Shown here: one piece after another, positions 8,058-14,585 of the stretch
Numbering within the stretch: position 1 is the first letter of the stretch
How the letters are laid out: each line of letters starts with the position of its first letter
From: a virus
IMG/VR virus record: IMGVR_UViG_3300046167_000553
Span: 1 to 64,000 of that record
DNA: 64,000 nt
Strand: one strand, 5' to 3'
Position numbers and translations under genes: made by a program
The notes under the pieces: model-generated
Database searches by the model: none
The model's input: only the letters and a program-made list of their open reading frames with translations
What the model was told of the DNA's origin: nothing

Positions 8058-9607
8058 TAGTAGTATCCACCTTTACGCCGTTTAAAGTATTGAGTCTCTT
8101 CCGCTTCATCAGTGGGGAGGCGTATAAACCCACCTTGTCGGAAACGCATTAGAGCCATTACGGTTGAATCCACTCGGTCATCGTTCGACCCAAAAGGAAA
8201 GGCAGCGACTTCTTCAACTAGCTCGTCTGCCCAACGTGTTTCAGGAACCCACACCATACCTGATGATACTATATCGCTAACAGAATTTAACCTTGCTAGC
8301 TTATCACCCGTGCCACGGTGGGGCGTATACTCAGAAACAGGCAACCCTGCTCTACGCATTTCTTGATAAATCGCTGTACCTGCGCTCTTTTTCTCTACGA
8401 TAAAGGCGTCAGGTTCCCAGTCTTCATAGTTAGCCATACACATCTGTTTAAGCTCTGGGAACTCGTACCGTTCACAAATACTGTTTAACAGGATGATGTG
8501 GTATGCATCTTCTTGATCGTTAAAGAACACACCCCAAGTTGTCAATGATGTGAAGTCAGCACGGTTATGCTTCTCGGCGGCGGCGTCCAACGACATGATG
8601 ACGTATTCACAAGAGGGTGGGTTCTCGGCTCGCCAGCGTTGCCACCAATGGCGTTTTATGAGCGCAGCCTCTTCGGCGGTGGGGTTCTGTTGATACTGAG
8701 CGTTCCACTGGAACACCGGCATACTTTCACGCGTACGGTGCAATGCCTTAAGATCAAAGAACTCAGGCCACAGAGGCACTTCCTTCTCTTTACCCTTACG
8801 ATCTACGCTAAGAATCGCTGGAAACTCTACAATCTCGTACTGATCAATGTCTTCGTTTTTCGCCATATCCCGCGTTAGTCGGCCTGTTAGGTCATCCAAG
8901 TGCCAACGTGTATGTACAATAGCGACTCGACCTCCGGGCATAAGACGCGTTCTTGCGCCATAACGGAACCAGTCGTACGCTTTGTCAAAAATTTCGTAGT
9001 TACCGTTGAGGATTTCTTGCTCGTTGTGCGGGTCATCGACCAGTAGCAGATCAGCACCTCGTCCTGCCAAGGCTGAGCCAACGCCCGTTGCGTAGAACTC
9101 GCCACCGTGGTCTGTGTTCCAGCGTCCCGCTGATTTAGAATCGGACGCGAGCTTCACATCTTTAAAAATATCACGGTAAGCATCACTTGCGATGATGTTT
9201 CGTACCTTTCGGCCAAAGTCCACAGCAAGGTCAGCCGTGTGCGAAATCAGCATAACTTTCTTGTCAGGGTTTCGACCCAAGAACCAAGCGGGATAATAGG
9301 TCGATGTAAGCACAGACTTTCCGTGACGAGGGGGCATATTGATGCAAACACGATCTTTCGCTCCAGACTCGGTTGCCATGAGCATATCGGCAAGCTTCCG
9401 GTGATGCTTACCGACAAGATAATCATTTTGCATGTGCTTACAAAACTCAATCAAATCATCCTTACAGCTTTGTACATAGTCCCTTCTCTGTAATTCATCA
9501 ACCATTCGGTTGATTTCTTCTATCTCAGCCTCAGTATACTTATCGAGGTTGTTTAACATTATCTGAAGCTCAAGCTTCGTGAATGGCAGACCTTCACTCA
9601 CTGTCAA
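8057..9607 (-). CDS. terL: Terminase large subunit
   Basis: 516 residues from a TTG at 9607; a GTG at 9601 and an ATG at 9559 are alternative starts, none with a clear ribosome site. The ATPase domain has a Walker A MPPRHGKS (about residues 91-98) and a Walker B LLLVDDPHNE (about 187-196). The C-terminal RNase H-like nuclease shows MSLDAAAEK, FIVEKKSAG and DDRVDSTVMAL, giving the acidic metal-binding residues. The protein cuts concatemeric DNA and drives it into proheads through the portal. It overlaps the small-subunit candidate and the portal gene. Confidence 0.93.
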   Translation of the reverse strand: MTVSEGLPFTKLELQIMLNNLDKYTEAEIEEINRMVDELQRRDYVQSCKDDLIEFCKHMQNDYLVGKHHRKLADMLMATESGAKDRVCINMPPRHGKSVLTSTYYPAWFLGRNPDKKVMLISHTADLAVDFGRKVRNIIASDAYRDIFKDVKLASDSKSAGRWNTDHGGEFYATGVGSALAGRGADLLLVDDPHNEQEILNGNYEIFDKAYDWFRYGARTRLMPGGRVAIVHTRWHLDDLTGRLTRDMAKNEDIDQYEIVEFPAILSVDRKGKEKEVPLWPEFFDLKALHRTRESMPVFQWNAQYQQNPTAEEAALIKRHWWQRWRAENPPSCEYVIMSLDAAAEKHNRADFTSLTTWGVFFNDQEDAYHIILLNSICERYEFPELKQMCMANYEDWEPDAFIVEKKSAGTAIYQEMRRAGLPVSEYTPHRGTGDKLARLNSVSDIVSSGMVWVPETRWADELVEEVAAFPFGSNDDRVDSTVMALMRFRQGGFIRLPTDEAEETQYFKRRKGGYY

Positions 9608-10157
9608 TTATAACCGCGTCTTCTATGTCATCTAGCGTTTCATCACCCACTAGCTTAGACAATTTGTTGCGTAAACTTTCTCGTAACTCGTCACTGGTCT
9701 GGTGGGTCACGGTTATCTCGCGTTTTTCGGAAAACAAGCCCACATCAGAAATCTTACCTAGCAACTCCAATGCGCGTAACCGCACCTTGGCATCGTCATG
9801 TTCGCTCTCCAGTAACAACTTGTTGGTAATAAGGTTACGAATCTTCACAGAGTCGGTAACAACTAGTCGTCCGAACTCATCTAATATGTTACCGACGAGT
9901 ATCATAGAACTCGGTGTCATAGAACTCATGCGCTGGTCGTTAACTTCTTTTGAAATTTTGTGAGGGTCTTCGGCGTAGCTACCGGCAAGTGTTGCAGCTA
10001 GCTCGTGATCAGCGTCGGTGAGGTTTGCAATGTCCAACCCGTACATCTCTAGCTGTTGGGCAGTCGCACAGGCAGCTTCAATCCGCTCTTTCAGGTCTAG
10101 ATACCCGAGGTCATCAGGTATTTCCACGCCCAGTTCAGGGACTACCTCTATTGTCAT
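9594..10157 (-). CDS. Putative terminase small subunit
   Basis: 187 residues directly upstream of the large terminase and overlapping it by about 14 bases; it is the first gene of the late arm. The second half (KVRLRALELLGKISDVGLFS followed by EKREITVTHQTSDELRESL) resembles the oligomerisation and C-terminal part of small terminase subunits in marine phages. No helix-turn-helix could be picked out with certainty at the N-terminus. It would recognise the packaging site and recruit TerL. Call rests on position plus partial motif. Confidence 0.65.
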   Translation of the reverse strand: MTIEVVPELGVEIPDDLGYLDLKERIEAACATAQQLEMYGLDIANLTDADHELAATLAGSYAEDPHKISKEVNDQRMSSMTPSSMILVGNILDEFGRLVVTDSVKIRNLITNKLLLESEHDDAKVRLRALELLGKISDVGLFSEKREITVTHQTSDELRESLRNKLSKLVGDETLDDIEDAVIIDSE

Positions 10158-10639
10158 ACTAAATTTTTCGCAGGTTGTTCACCGATTCCAGTGAGTATAT
10201 AGCAAAAATTATAGAAAGAGTAAAGTAGTTAGGAGTCCCATAGGGGGGTACTTCCATATAAGAGGGGGTAGGTGCATCCCCCACCCCTGCGGAGCAGCCT
10301 CTTCCGCGAAATTTTTTATGGCCGACAGCATAACCTACTAGGGTCGCATCCGTTTTGAGAAAAATCGTAATCATTCGTCTGGAATAGTAATAGTAGATAG
10401 TAGATACAAAATTTGTATATCGCGGGGGTCGGTATACCGTGGGTTGCCCCGCGCCCCCTATATCGGGCTGGAGTCCCTACGTCCCAAGCGTTACAGTAAC
10501 AGGTTATGATAAAGTCGGCGATGTTGTTGTAAATGGTTGGCTGTTGTGAGTTAATGATCTCACTGGCGGCGCAGACTGCCAGTGTCATATAAAGTTATAC
10601 ATTTGGTATAACTATTGACAATCAATAGAGACTATTACT
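10158..10639. promoter_or_regulatory. Divergent intergenic control region between late and early arms
   Basis: No supported gene lies in these 482 bases. It separates the first late gene (minus) from the first early gene (plus), so both arms probably start here. Contents: several G5-6 or C5-6 runs (about 10235-10290); a GC-rich inverted repeat CGCGGGG (10421-10427) / CCCCGCG (10447-10453) enclosing the perfect palindrome CGGTATACCG (10430-10439); and, at its right end, the first early-arm palindrome (10594-10612) followed by TTGACA (10615-10620). On the minus strand TATAAT (about 10201-10206) precedes the terminase gene without a good -35. It could also hold a packaging site. Confidence 0.5.
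10594..10612. promoter_or_regulatory. Early-arm palindrome copy 1
   Basis: GTTATAC-ATTTG-GTATAAC, two perfect 7-base arms, 28 bases before the first early ATG. Among the nine copies this is the one best placed to act as an operator for the early arm. Confidence 0.7.
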
Positions 10640-11266
10640 ATGGATAAGAAAGCAGAAAAGATCATTGTTACTGCGGCAGCTAAGCGTACTATCAATGAAG
10701 TAGCAAACGCGTTCACCTCTGGTGAAATCAATATAACCAACGCGCTGAGAGACGCGCAGACCGGTGCAGAACGCGCTGCTAAGAAGCTACTGAAAGCCGG
10801 TGTGACGGCCAACATGATGGGCCTCAACAAGCAAGACCAACGCGCTCTCGAAATTGAGTTTGGCGGTAGCAAGTTAACGGTACTGCATGTTAGAAGCTTG
10901 ATAGATCAGGCGATGGCCGAGGGCCTCTGCAAGTCTGGAGGTATATTCGGGGCGCACCATTTGAAGGCTTTTAACAAGCCCGCGAAAGAACGCACCGTCA
11001 ACGAGGCTAAGGATGCCAAACTGGTACAGCAGCGCCTAGGCGTACTGAGAGCGCGGCTCAAGGCGACTATGGGAGCTAAGCCAACAAAATCGGCTGAGCC
11101 AAAGCAACCGGTGTCACCTTCTGAGAAACTACTGAAGCAAGTGACCGCGTTGATCAACGGTATGCAGAAACTTGAAACACCGGAGTTTGATGTGACCGAA
11201 GCGTGCAAGGCGGCATTTACACTCGCCTTCACAATTGATCCAACGTTCAAGATGGAAAGCAAGTAA
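10640..11266 (+). CDS. First early gene, 208 aa, unknown
   Basis: 208 residues starting MDKKAEKIIVTAAAKRTINE. It is basic and helical, with a repeated AAK/AKR pattern, a linker rich in Pro, Ser and Lys near residue 150 (AKPTKSAEPKQPVSPSEKLL) and a helical C-terminus. I recognise no family. Its setting is telling: it is the only gene between the divergent control region and the iteron-rich stretch, has an operator-like palindrome before it and a strong terminator after it, so it is expressed as a single-gene unit. A regulator or origin-binding role is possible but not shown by any motif. Confidence 0.75.
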   Translation: MDKKAEKIIVTAAAKRTINEVANAFTSGEINITNALRDAQTGAERAAKKLLKAGVTANMMGLNKQDQRALEIEFGGSKLTVLHVRSLIDQAMAEGLCKSGGIFGAHHLKAFNKPAKERTVNEAKDAKLVQQRLGVLRARLKATMGAKPTKSAEPKQPVSPSEKLLKQVTALINGMQKLETPEFDVTEACKAAFTLAFTIDPTFKMESK

Positions 11267-11275
11267 CACCAACCA

Positions 11276-11307
11276 GCCACCTCCAAACGGGGGTGGCTTT
11301 TTTTTCG
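11276..11307 (+). terminator. Rho-independent terminator of the first early gene
   Basis: GCCACCTCC (11276-11284), loop AAAC, GGGGGTGGC (11289-11297), then a run of eight or more T. Nine pairs including one T-G. It begins 9 bases after the stop of the 208-residue gene and shields the origin-like region from its transcript. Confidence 0.92.
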
Positions 11308-11396
11308 CCTCAATTTTGATGCCAGTAGGTTAGTGTAGCATGTAGTTTTTGCTGGCCGCGTTCGTCGCGTGTATACCGCACTGTTAGATACTTATA

Positions 11397-11415
11397 GTTA
11401 TACGTAATGTATAAC
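11397..11415. promoter_or_regulatory. Early-arm palindrome copy 2
   Basis: GTTATAC-GTAAT-GTATAAC, perfect arms with a divergent centre, in non-coding DNA about 60 bases before the first TTGTTATCGG iteron. Confidence 0.7.
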
Positions 11416-11472
11416 TTAATAACAGCATGAAACCAGTAGATCGTGTAGCATCGTGTAGCTGTAGGTTGTAGG

Positions 11473-11522
11473 TTGTTATCGGAGGTTGTAGGTTGTTATC
11501 GGTTTCGTTAGGTTGTTATCGG
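11473..11522 (+). repeat. Three 20-bp direct iterons (TTGTTATCGG)
   Basis: TTGTTATCGG occurs at 11473-11482, 11493-11502 and 11513-11522, exactly 20 bases apart, i.e. about two helical turns, so bound proteins would line up on one face. Each is preceded by TAGG. An inverted copy CCGATAACAA follows at 11546-11555. This regular spacing is the strongest origin-like signal in the window. Confidence 0.75.
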
Positions 11523-11665
11523 TATTGTTACCTTTTTTGGACTTCCCGATAACAAAATACCATTTATAGGAACAGCTCACTACATCCAATCAACTGACTC
11601 TGATTACACTTATAAATGATTGCAGATAGTGAGTAGTAGTAGTAGTAATTTATTTATTTATTGTA

Positions 11666-11993
11666 TTGTTATCGTTTTTTATTATTAAGCAATTATTGGG
11701 GGATGCGCTAGACCCCGCTGGAATGCATTGCCATCCTCCGCACACCTCAGTTCCCACCCTATAGCCACGATAACGCGATAACAATATAACAAATCAATGA
11801 TTTCAACAACTTACACAAAAAAGCGATAACAATACAATAACAAAACGATAACAAAGCAAAAGTTATACAAAATGTATAACTAAATAACAATACAATCGCC
11901 AACGATAACAATACAATCACGCTCAATAACAATACCCCGTCCACCAAATAACAAAAAGGTAACAATACAATCGCCAACGATAACAATACAATA
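11666..11993 (-). repeat. Cluster of inverted iterons (CGATAACAATACAAT family)
   Basis: After a forward copy TTGTTATCG at 11666-11674, minus-oriented copies of CGATAAC occur at 11768, 11776, 11824, 11847, 11903 and 11978, several extended to CGATAACAATACAAT; related ATAACAATAC copies fill the gaps. A 33-base block beginning TAACAATACAATCGCCAACG is directly repeated at 11885-11917 and 11960-11992 (75-base offset). Together with the copies at 11473-11555 they form an iteron field of about 500 bases. Confidence 0.7.
11862..11880. promoter_or_regulatory. Early-arm palindrome copy 3
   Basis: GTTATAC-AAAAT-GTATAAC, perfect arms; the centre is the reverse complement of the common ATTTT centre. It lies inside the iteron cluster, flanked on both sides by ATAACAA repeats. 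Confidence 0.75.
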
Positions 11994-12043
11994 CTGAGCC
12001 AATAACTAAAGAATTGGGCCTTGTTTAACTTGGTTGGTTTTAC

Positions 12044-12072
12044 TTGACTCTAACGTGTTCTCAGCGTATAAT
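12044..12072 (+). promoter_or_regulatory. Sigma70-type promoter
   Basis: TTGACT (12044-12049), a 17-base spacer, and a perfect TATAAT (12067-12072). Transcription would start near 12079 and run right. It is the closest match to a host housekeeping promoter seen in the early arm and probably drives the genes from 12541 onward, with an operator-like palindrome about 110 bases downstream. Confidence 0.8.
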
Positions 12073-12186
12073 GGTTGTTCAATGGTAGTAATTTGTGTTT
12101 GGACGCGTTGCTACCTATGCCGCATGACCCGCTTTTGGTTGTGCTGTGTTGTTGTTGTTATAGAGCCAGTGGTAGGGAGTGCGAAA

Positions 12187-12205
12187 GTTATACATTTTGT
12201 ATAAC
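12187..12205. promoter_or_regulatory. Early-arm palindrome copy 4
   Basis: GTTATAC-ATTTT-GTATAAC, with arms extendable to 10 bases (AAAGTTATAC / GTATAACTTT). It lies in non-coding DNA downstream of the sigma70 promoter, in the probable leader of that transcript. Confidence 0.8.
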
Positions 12206-12540
12206 TTTTGGTCTGAAAGCCGTAGCAGCCATGCAGTTTGTGGTGATGCGCGATCCTATCCAACGCCGGTCAACGCAATACAGTTCCTCCCATCTGCGAC
12301 GATGCACTAACAATCCAAACTAGCCAGCGAAGACCGCGACGGGTACTGGCGAATCACGCAGCGAAAGCACATACCGAGTATGTGTGAGTTGCGCGTGGAG
12401 TGGCTATTCGATGAACCCTCGTTACCAATCCGAGTCAGTATCCAATGAGCCTCGCGCCAAGCGGTAACGCTGGCGAAAAAAACCTGTCCACGGTTTCTCA
12501 ATACCGTGTTGATAAAGCCACAGCAGAAACAGGAGCAAAC

Positions 12541-12780
12541 ATGGATAAACAAAATCTGGAAGTACGTCGTACTCTAAACTCGTTAGAGCTATGGCGCAAA
12601 CGTGCCGTTGGCGAAAGCATCCGGTGCAGCAGTGTGATGCACGCGTTGTTTGATGTAAGGAAAGAGTTAGAAGAAGCAAAGAAAGCACTAACAATGGGCG
12701 ACGAGTCTTGGGCAGACGCGGCAGTTGATCGCGCACAGTCCCTTGTATCCGAAGCACTCACTAGGAGTAACCATGAATAA
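12541..12780 (+). CDS. Small helical early protein, 79 aa
   Basis: Start chosen at 12541, where ATG follows AGGAG by 5 bases; a longer in-frame ATG at 12445 lacks a ribosome site. The 79-residue product (MDKQNLEVRRTLNSLELWRK ...) is highly helical with alternating Lys/Glu and ends in LVSEALTRSNHE. It contains no recognised motif. The downstream gene starts 8 bases before its stop. Its position first after the promoter marks it as an early protein, possibly a host-interaction factor. Confidence 0.65.
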   Translation: MDKQNLEVRRTLNSLELWRKRAVGESIRCSSVMHALFDVRKELEEAKKALTMGDESWADAAVDRAQSLVSEALTRSNHE

Positions 12781-12991
12781 GCTACGTAAACGTTCGTATC
12801 AGCACGCTTGCTTTGGGCGCAGTACCGCAGCAATACCGAGCGCACCCATCGCACCGTTCAACCCCGAGGCCGAAGGTAGGGTAACCCATCAGACCTACAC
12901 CGGTTCCTTGGTTAAAGGTATTGCCACCATGCACAAATCAAACCTGATCCCTGTTACTGAGGGTATCGGCACCAATCCTAAAATTACGTAA
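12773..12991 (+). CDS. Small early protein, 72 aa
   Basis: ATG at 12773 with TAGGAG 4 bases before it, overlapping the previous stop. The 72-residue product begins MNKLRKRSYQHACFGRSTAA and is basic at the N-terminus, then rich in Pro, Ala, Thr and Ile (APIAPFNPEAEGRV), suggesting a partly disordered peptide. No family recognised. The next palindrome begins 9 bases after its stop. Confidence 0.55.
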   Translation: MNKLRKRSYQHACFGRSTAAIPSAPIAPFNPEAEGRVTHQTYTGSLVKGIATMHKSNLIPVTEGIGTNPKIT

Positions 12992-12999
12992 AGCCAATA

Positions 13000-13018
13000 G
13001 TTATACATTTTGTATAAC
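13000..13018. promoter_or_regulatory. Early-arm palindrome copy 5
   Basis: GTTATAC-ATTTT-GTATAAC, directly upstream of the TTAAGGAGAC ribosome site (13021-13030) of the next gene. In RNA the hairpin would end two bases before that site, so it could affect translation as well as transcription. Confidence 0.8.
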
Positions 13019-13020
13019 TT

Positions 13021-13108
13021 TTAAGGAGACACATGGGAACAAGAAGAAGCAACAACATTCAGTATCCAATGAGCTTAAGGAGACACATGGGAACAAGAAG
13101 AAGCAACA
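13021..13108 (+). repeat. Duplicated 34-base ribosome site and start codon
   Basis: A 34-base block (TTAAGGAGACACATGGGAAC ...) occurs at 13021-13054 and again at 13075-13108, an offset of 54 bases or 18 codons. Each copy has the same strong AAGGAG site and ATG, and both ATGs are in one frame. The spacer holds TCAGTATCCAATGAGC (13059-13074), also found at 12435-12450. It looks like a recent duplication. Confidence 0.85.
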
Positions 13109-13440
13109 TGGCGCGTGCGAAACTTACAAGGCCGTCGCATCTAGCCACCATCAGCAAGAACTTGCCTTGCCCAAGCGAATCAGTCATCAGCCAATCGCGT
13201 GACAACATGACGGTACTCGACGCCGTGCTGTTATGGGACTTATATGATGACTGGGCGTACGAGTTGCACATAGAGAACTATGAGCGGCGATCACGAAGGC
13301 TGAGCAACGCGTGTGATGTACTCGCGAAGTGGCTCAGCAATGAGTATGGCATAACGCCAATTGACTGTCTGATTCCTGATCGGACACCTGAACCCATAAA
13401 CAACCCATTCAAAAAAATCTTTGGAGAAAACCATGACTGA
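13033..13440 (+). CDS. Early protein with duplicated start, 135 or 117 aa
   Basis: Two equivalent starts exist, at 13033 and 13087, each 6 bases after an identical AAGGAG. The longer form repeats the peptide MGTRRSN. The shared body begins MARAKLTRPSHLATISKNLP and continues through LLWDLYDDWAYELHIENYER to a short C-terminus; it is helical with no motif I recognise. It overlaps the DUF3150 gene by 8 bases, so it is the leading member of the DUF3150-MoxR-VWA operon and may act with it. Which start is used cannot be read from sequence. Confidence 0.65.
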   Translation: MGTRRSNNIQYPMSLRRHMGTRRSNMARAKLTRPSHLATISKNLPCPSESVISQSRDNMTVLDAVLLWDLYDDWAYELHIENYERRSRRLSNACDVLAKWLSNEYGITPIDCLIPDRTPEPINNPFKKIFGENHD

Positions 13441-14335
13441 ATTAAACTTCAACACCCCTGACATTCAAACCGATGTATCCCTCGCAACCTCAGCGTGTCT
13501 TGTAAGCTGGAATGTATCGTCTTGGTCTGGACGTAAGAAGGACTCTAAAGCTGCTGACAGTTTATCAGTAGCTACCGGCGCACGATCCAAGGCCGTGTCT
13601 GTTCACAAGAAGCTGATCACACTGCCTGAGTTTGAGGCCATCGGTAAGCACGTTGGCTGGGTACGTAATAACTTCCACTACTCTAAGACGCTACCGTGGT
13701 CTGATACAGGCTTGCGATTGCTAGCCACTGAAGAGTTATTTGAGTACAAGCCTCAAATGGAGGAGCATCAGCAGGAGTTCGATAGGCTTGTCAGTGAGTT
13801 CTTCTCAGTATATCTAGACGCGATCAACCGAGGCCGTAACGAATTAGGCACGTTGTTTGATGAGACGCAGTACCCCACGCTTGACGAGCTTGCGGGTAAG
13901 TTCTCTTGGCGTACGACGTTTATCCCTGTACCCACGAGTAATGACTTCCGCATTGATGTATCGCAGGTGCAGAAGGACACCCTAGCAAGTGAGTATGAAG
14001 ATTTCTACCAAGCTGAGATGAAGCGTGCAATGGATACCGTGTGGGTAGACTTGCATACGTCACTGGTAGAGCTAAGCCAGAAACTAGACTTTGAGGCTTC
14101 CGGTAAGAAAAACAAGCTGTTCGCATCACGGCTGGATACCATACGCCAGCTAACCCGATTGCTGGGGTCATGTAACTTTACCAACGATCCCAAGATGGCA
14201 ACGATGCAGCGCAAACTGGCATCAGCGTTTGACGGCTTGACGGTCGAGCAGCTTCGCCATAGTGATTCATTGCGTGTCGAAACCAAGGCTGAGCTTGACG
14301 ATGCCATCCGACAACTTCCTAGCTTGGACTTCTAA
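13433..14335 (+). CDS. DUF3150-family protein
   Basis: Start taken at 13433 (ATG after TTTGGAGAAAACC) rather than the in-frame ATG at 13421. The 300-residue product shows the pattern I know from DUF3150 (PF11348): LVSWNVSSWSGRKKD near residues 23-37, then ARSKAVSVHKKL, then TLPWSDTGLRLLA (86-98), LGTLFDETQYPTLDELAGKF and a PVPTSNDFRI segment. Its biochemical role is unknown. In phages and proteobacteria it is encoded beside a MoxR-type ATPase and a VWA protein, exactly as here, so it is probably the third partner or substrate adaptor of that complex. Confidence 0.72.
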   Translation: MTELNFNTPDIQTDVSLATSACLVSWNVSSWSGRKKDSKAADSLSVATGARSKAVSVHKKLITLPEFEAIGKHVGWVRNNFHYSKTLPWSDTGLRLLATEELFEYKPQMEEHQQEFDRLVSEFFSVYLDAINRGRNELGTLFDETQYPTLDELAGKFSWRTTFIPVPTSNDFRIDVSQVQKDTLASEYEDFYQAEMKRAMDTVWVDLHTSLVELSQKLDFEASGKKNKLFASRLDTIRQLTRLLGSCNFTNDPKMATMQRKLASAFDGLTVEQLRHSDSLRVETKAELDDAIRQLPSLDF

Positions 14336-14336
14336 A

Positions 14337-14355
14337 GTTATACATTTTGTATAAC
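14337..14355. promoter_or_regulatory. Early-arm palindrome copy 6
   Basis: GTTATAC-ATTTT-GTATAAC with 10-base extended arms. The AAAGTTATAC arm begins inside the TAA stop of the DUF3150 gene, and the other arm is followed by a T run, so as RNA it would be a weak terminator-like hairpin inside the operon. Confidence 0.8.
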
Positions 14356-14363
14356 TTTTTAAC

Positions 14364-14570
14364 ATGAAGTATTACGTTGAAGCTTACTACGAGGATGGTG
14401 GTCAAATCCTCGGCAACTGCGACGGGCAAACGGTGCTTAGGTGCCGTAACCCCCGTCGAACAAAGCACTACCGTCATCTACGTGACGTTATTGCTAACCG
14501 CAAGTACCCCAAAGTCTCTTACTACAAGATAGTAGACGACAAGGGCCGACTGTTTGAAACCATCCTATAA
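14364..14570 (+). CDS. Small basic protein, 68 aa
   Basis: 68 residues, MKYYVEAYYEDGGQILGNCD then RCRNPRRTKHYRHLRDVIAN, ending YYKIVDDKGRLFETIL. It is rich in Tyr and Arg and looks like a compact alpha-beta fold. It sits between the DUF3150 gene and the MoxR gene, with a palindrome just before it and no obvious Shine-Dalgarno sequence (TTTTTAACATG). No family recognised; as a member of the cassette it may bind nucleic acid or one of the partners. Confidence 0.6.
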   Translation: MKYYVEAYYEDGGQILGNCDGQTVLRCRNPRRTKHYRHLRDVIANRKYPKVSYYKIVDDKGRLFETIL

Positions 14571-14585
14571 TCTTTGGAGAAAACC

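Larger units (their letters stand above)
11308..12540. other. Gene-free 1.2 kb region, candidate replication origin
   Basis: No convincing gene is present. The stretch holds three 20-base-spaced direct copies of TTGTTATCGG, many inverted copies of CGATAACAATACAAT, an AT-rich patch at about 11648-11697 and three early-arm palindromes. Repeated protein-binding iterons next to an AT-rich unwinding zone are typical of plasmid and phage origins. At 12044-12072 lies a sigma70 promoter, followed by about 470 bases without a supported gene. From 12311 to 12448 one frame is open and reads protein-like (ends MCELRVEWLFDEPSL ...), but it lacks a start codon apart from an internal ATG at 12380, so it may be a gene relic. 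Confidence 0.6.

Noticed and set aside
10615-10640. TTGACA at 10615 as a -35 box for the first early gene
   Set aside because: The -10 position would fall on the start codon (CTATGG or TATGGA), so transcription would begin inside the gene.
11759-11986. A 75-residue minus-strand frame rich in Leu, Val and Ile
   Set aside because: It is a translation of the CGATAACAAT repeats; the membrane-like look comes from the iteron sequence.
12075-12323. An 82-residue plus-strand frame in the non-coding region
   Set aside because: No ribosome site, Cys-rich nonsense composition, and it runs through palindrome copy 4.
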